From Variovorax paradoxus B4 (GTDB lineage Bacteria > Pseudomonadota > Gammaproteobacteria > Burkholderiales > Burkholderiaceae_C), in contig NC_022247.1 of assembly GCF_000463015.1 (NCBI RefSeq), positions 1,116,001 through 1,180,000 of the forward strand: a DNA stretch of 64,000 bases, in the 5' to 3' direction. The notes beneath the pieces were generated by a model that ran no database searches, was not told where the DNA came from, and worked only from the letters and a program-made list of their open reading frames with translations. This document shows positions 62,760-64,000 of this stretch, piece by piece (positions within the stretch are counted from its first letter, which is position 1; each line of letters opens with the position of its first letter). The translations under genes and the position numbers were made by a program.

Positions 62760-63391
62760 GAACGCTTTTCTTGAACCCGAACTCGAGTGCAGAAATCACA
62801 TCGACGCTGCGGCGTCACGTCGAGCGATGTGGGTGGCCGGCCGACCGATGGGAGATATTGAAGGTCGATGACGCGCCCCGGATCATCGGATCCGTCTCGC
62901 AGAACGCTGAAGCCGAGGCCGCGGTGGAACGGGCACTGCCGGTGCTAAGCCGAGGATTCGACCGGGTGGTCATGATGTCATCGCTCGACACGGGCTACCA
63001 CATCGCGCGCCAGCGGTTAGGCGACGAGGCATACGGCTTTACGCGCAGCGTGTTCTCGCAGCATCGCAGGCTTGGCCGGCAATTGCAGATCATCACCTTT
63101 GACAAGTCGATGACCTCTCTTTACGAAAGCGCCATTGATGCTACCGGACATCGCATGGTTGTTGCCGGCTGGACGGTTGTCGATCTCGAGCCGGCCGCCA
63201 TCGCGGCGCAGCCCAGCCTGGCACTCGAGAAATTGCGCACCGTATGTCGGGACCTGGCCAGTACGTCGATTCATCCGATCTTTGTCGTGGGAGCGGTCGG
63301 CCTCGCGCTGACGGAAGAACTGCGACGGGTCGGTATGACAGGGCTCGTCGATCCGGTGTCCGACCTGCTTGCCTGGCTCGGCAGCCCTTAG
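62756..63391 (+). CDS. Asp/Glu/hydantoin racemase family protein (allantoin racemase-like)
   Basis: A 211-residue protein with the racemase N-terminus MRTLFLNPNSSAEITSTLRRH. The two positions that hold catalytic cysteines in hydantoin/allantoin racemases are not cysteine here: MMSSLDTGYHI and FVVGAVGLAL carry Ser/Gly-type residues, so ordinary two-Cys racemization is doubtful. Context (PuuE-like enzyme, MHS transporter, LysR) matches hpx-type allantoin clusters. The ATG overlaps the upstream stop. Confidence 0.75.
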   Translation: MRTLFLNPNSSAEITSTLRRHVERCGWPADRWEILKVDDAPRIIGSVSQNAEAEAAVERALPVLSRGFDRVVMMSSLDTGYHIARQRLGDEAYGFTRSVFSQHRRLGRQLQIITFDKSMTSLYESAIDATGHRMVVAGWTVVDLEPAAIAAQPSLALEKLRTVCRDLASTSIHPIFVVGAVGLALTEELRRVGMTGLVDPVSDLLAWLGSP

Positions 63392-63602
63392 GTTTCACAA
63401 CGGGACGGCCGAGGGCCCGGACAGGCGATCGAGTAGGCAGATAGAGGCAGCCCAAATGGCGGTTTCACTAAGGCCGCTTTGGAGAAATTCGAACGTCGGC
63501 TCCGGGCCCGATTGCGACGGTCAAAGCGTCCCGACTTGAGGATCGAAACCAGTCCGAAGCGGGCACACAGCCGAACAAAAGCTCGAGGGGTGCAGCATGA
63601 AC

Positions 63603-64000
63603 TCAGCGCCCCTCGTCCTCCCAGTCCACCCAATCCACCTTATGGGTCTCGAGATATCGCCTGACGGCGGCACCGAGGGTCGGAAAGAACGCCGCTTCCC
63701 CAAGCCGCTCGAAAAGCCCGAACCGCTTCAACTTGTCCTTGACGGGGTCCTTCATCTCGGCAAAGCCCACCTGAATGCCGGCCGCGTGCAGGGTTTCGAT
63801 CAGCTCGGCCAGCATGTCGGCGGAGGTCACGTCCACGCTGGTGATCGGTTCCGCCGCAACGACCAGCCAGTGCACTGGCGTAGGCGACGAAGCCATGGCG
63901 TCGAGGGCCCGGTCGTGGAACAGCTCGGCGTTGGCGAAGAACAGCGGCGCATCCCAGCGAAACAGGACCAGGCCGGGGATGAGACGCGCGTCGGGATAGC
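63603..64000 (-). CDS. SulP family anion transporter, C-terminal STAS domain (N-terminus beyond window edge)
   Basis: The frame is open to the right edge and reads YPDARLIPGLVLFRWDAPLF, then FANAELFHDRALDAM, VAAEPITSVDVTSADMLAEL and AGIQVGFAEMKDPVKDKL. This is the STAS domain at the C-terminus of bacterial SulP (sulfate/bicarbonate/dicarboxylate) transporters. The membrane part would lie to the right of the window. It ends with an acidic tail (WVDWEDEGR) and is separated from the racemase by 211 bases without features. Confidence 0.88.
   Translation of the reverse strand, partial: YPDARLIPGLVLFRWDAPLFFANAELFHDRALDAMASSPTPVHWLVVAAEPITSVDVTSADMLAELIETLHAAGIQVGFAEMKDPVKDKLKRFGLFERLGEAAFFPTLGAAVRRYLETHKVDWVDWEDEGR

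Overview
The window is a chromosomal segment of a high-GC betaproteobacterium, most likely Variovorax or a close relative in the Comamonadaceae (Burkholderiales). This rests on the pilS - PP0621-family - ypjD - ffh block, the pairing of glmU and glmS with an Lrp-type gene between them, a GlrK/lipoprotein/GlrR cassette next to miaB, an otsB-GH15-otsA operon, and the overall codon use. I saw no rRNA, tRNA, CRISPR array or prophage module.

Layout. Positions 1-4400 hold the type IV pilus sensor kinase PilS (cut by the window edge), a small PP0621-family protein, the CcsA-like protein YpjD and divergent ffh. Positions 4402-6434 carry a compact two-gene nucleic-acid repair operon: an HD-phosphoesterase/polynucleotide-kinase fusion and an RNA ligase, sharing an ATGA overlap. 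Positions 6736-14629 hold opgH (osmoregulated periplasmic glucan synthesis), the GlrK/GlrR two-component system with its lipoprotein, and miaB. Positions 14816-19191 encode an RND adaptor and pump. Positions 19188-29313 are mostly housekeeping genes: a histidine phosphatase, a DUF4136 lipoprotein, ttcA, folB with a FolM-like reductase, a MidA-like methyltransferase, a TauD-like dioxygenase, hisN, a ROK kinase and a MocR-type regulator. Positions 29323-34734 hold the trehalose operon and cca. Positions 34895-41247 hold ompW, a GST, mgtC, slt, 5-FCL, and a LysR gene paired with a DUF2917 gene.

From 41297 onward the segment becomes a patchwork. A decayed group II intron sits directly behind a transcription terminator and is itself split by a 215-bp foreign fragment. 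A BLUF photoreceptor gene is divergent from a Crp/Fnr-type regulator, whose stop codon is completed by an inserted IS630-family element. The conserved glmU-lrp-glmS block is followed by a low-GC scar bracketed by 31-bp direct repeats (50700-52587). Next comes an accessory island with a MalT-type (LAL) regulator, an NmrA-like protein and a hemerythrin-like protein, and then an IS1182-type element with a frameshifted transposase. The window ends with a LysR-regulated allantoin/hydantoin-type operon (MHS transporter, PuuE-type allantoinase, Asp/Glu racemase) and the STAS-containing C-terminus of a SulP transporter.

Functional groupings that stand out are the RNA end-healing and sealing pair, the translationally coupled trehalose operon, the folB/FolM-like pair, the BLUF/Crp divergent pair, the ureide operon, and two small DUF2917-like genes, each divergent from a transcription regulator.
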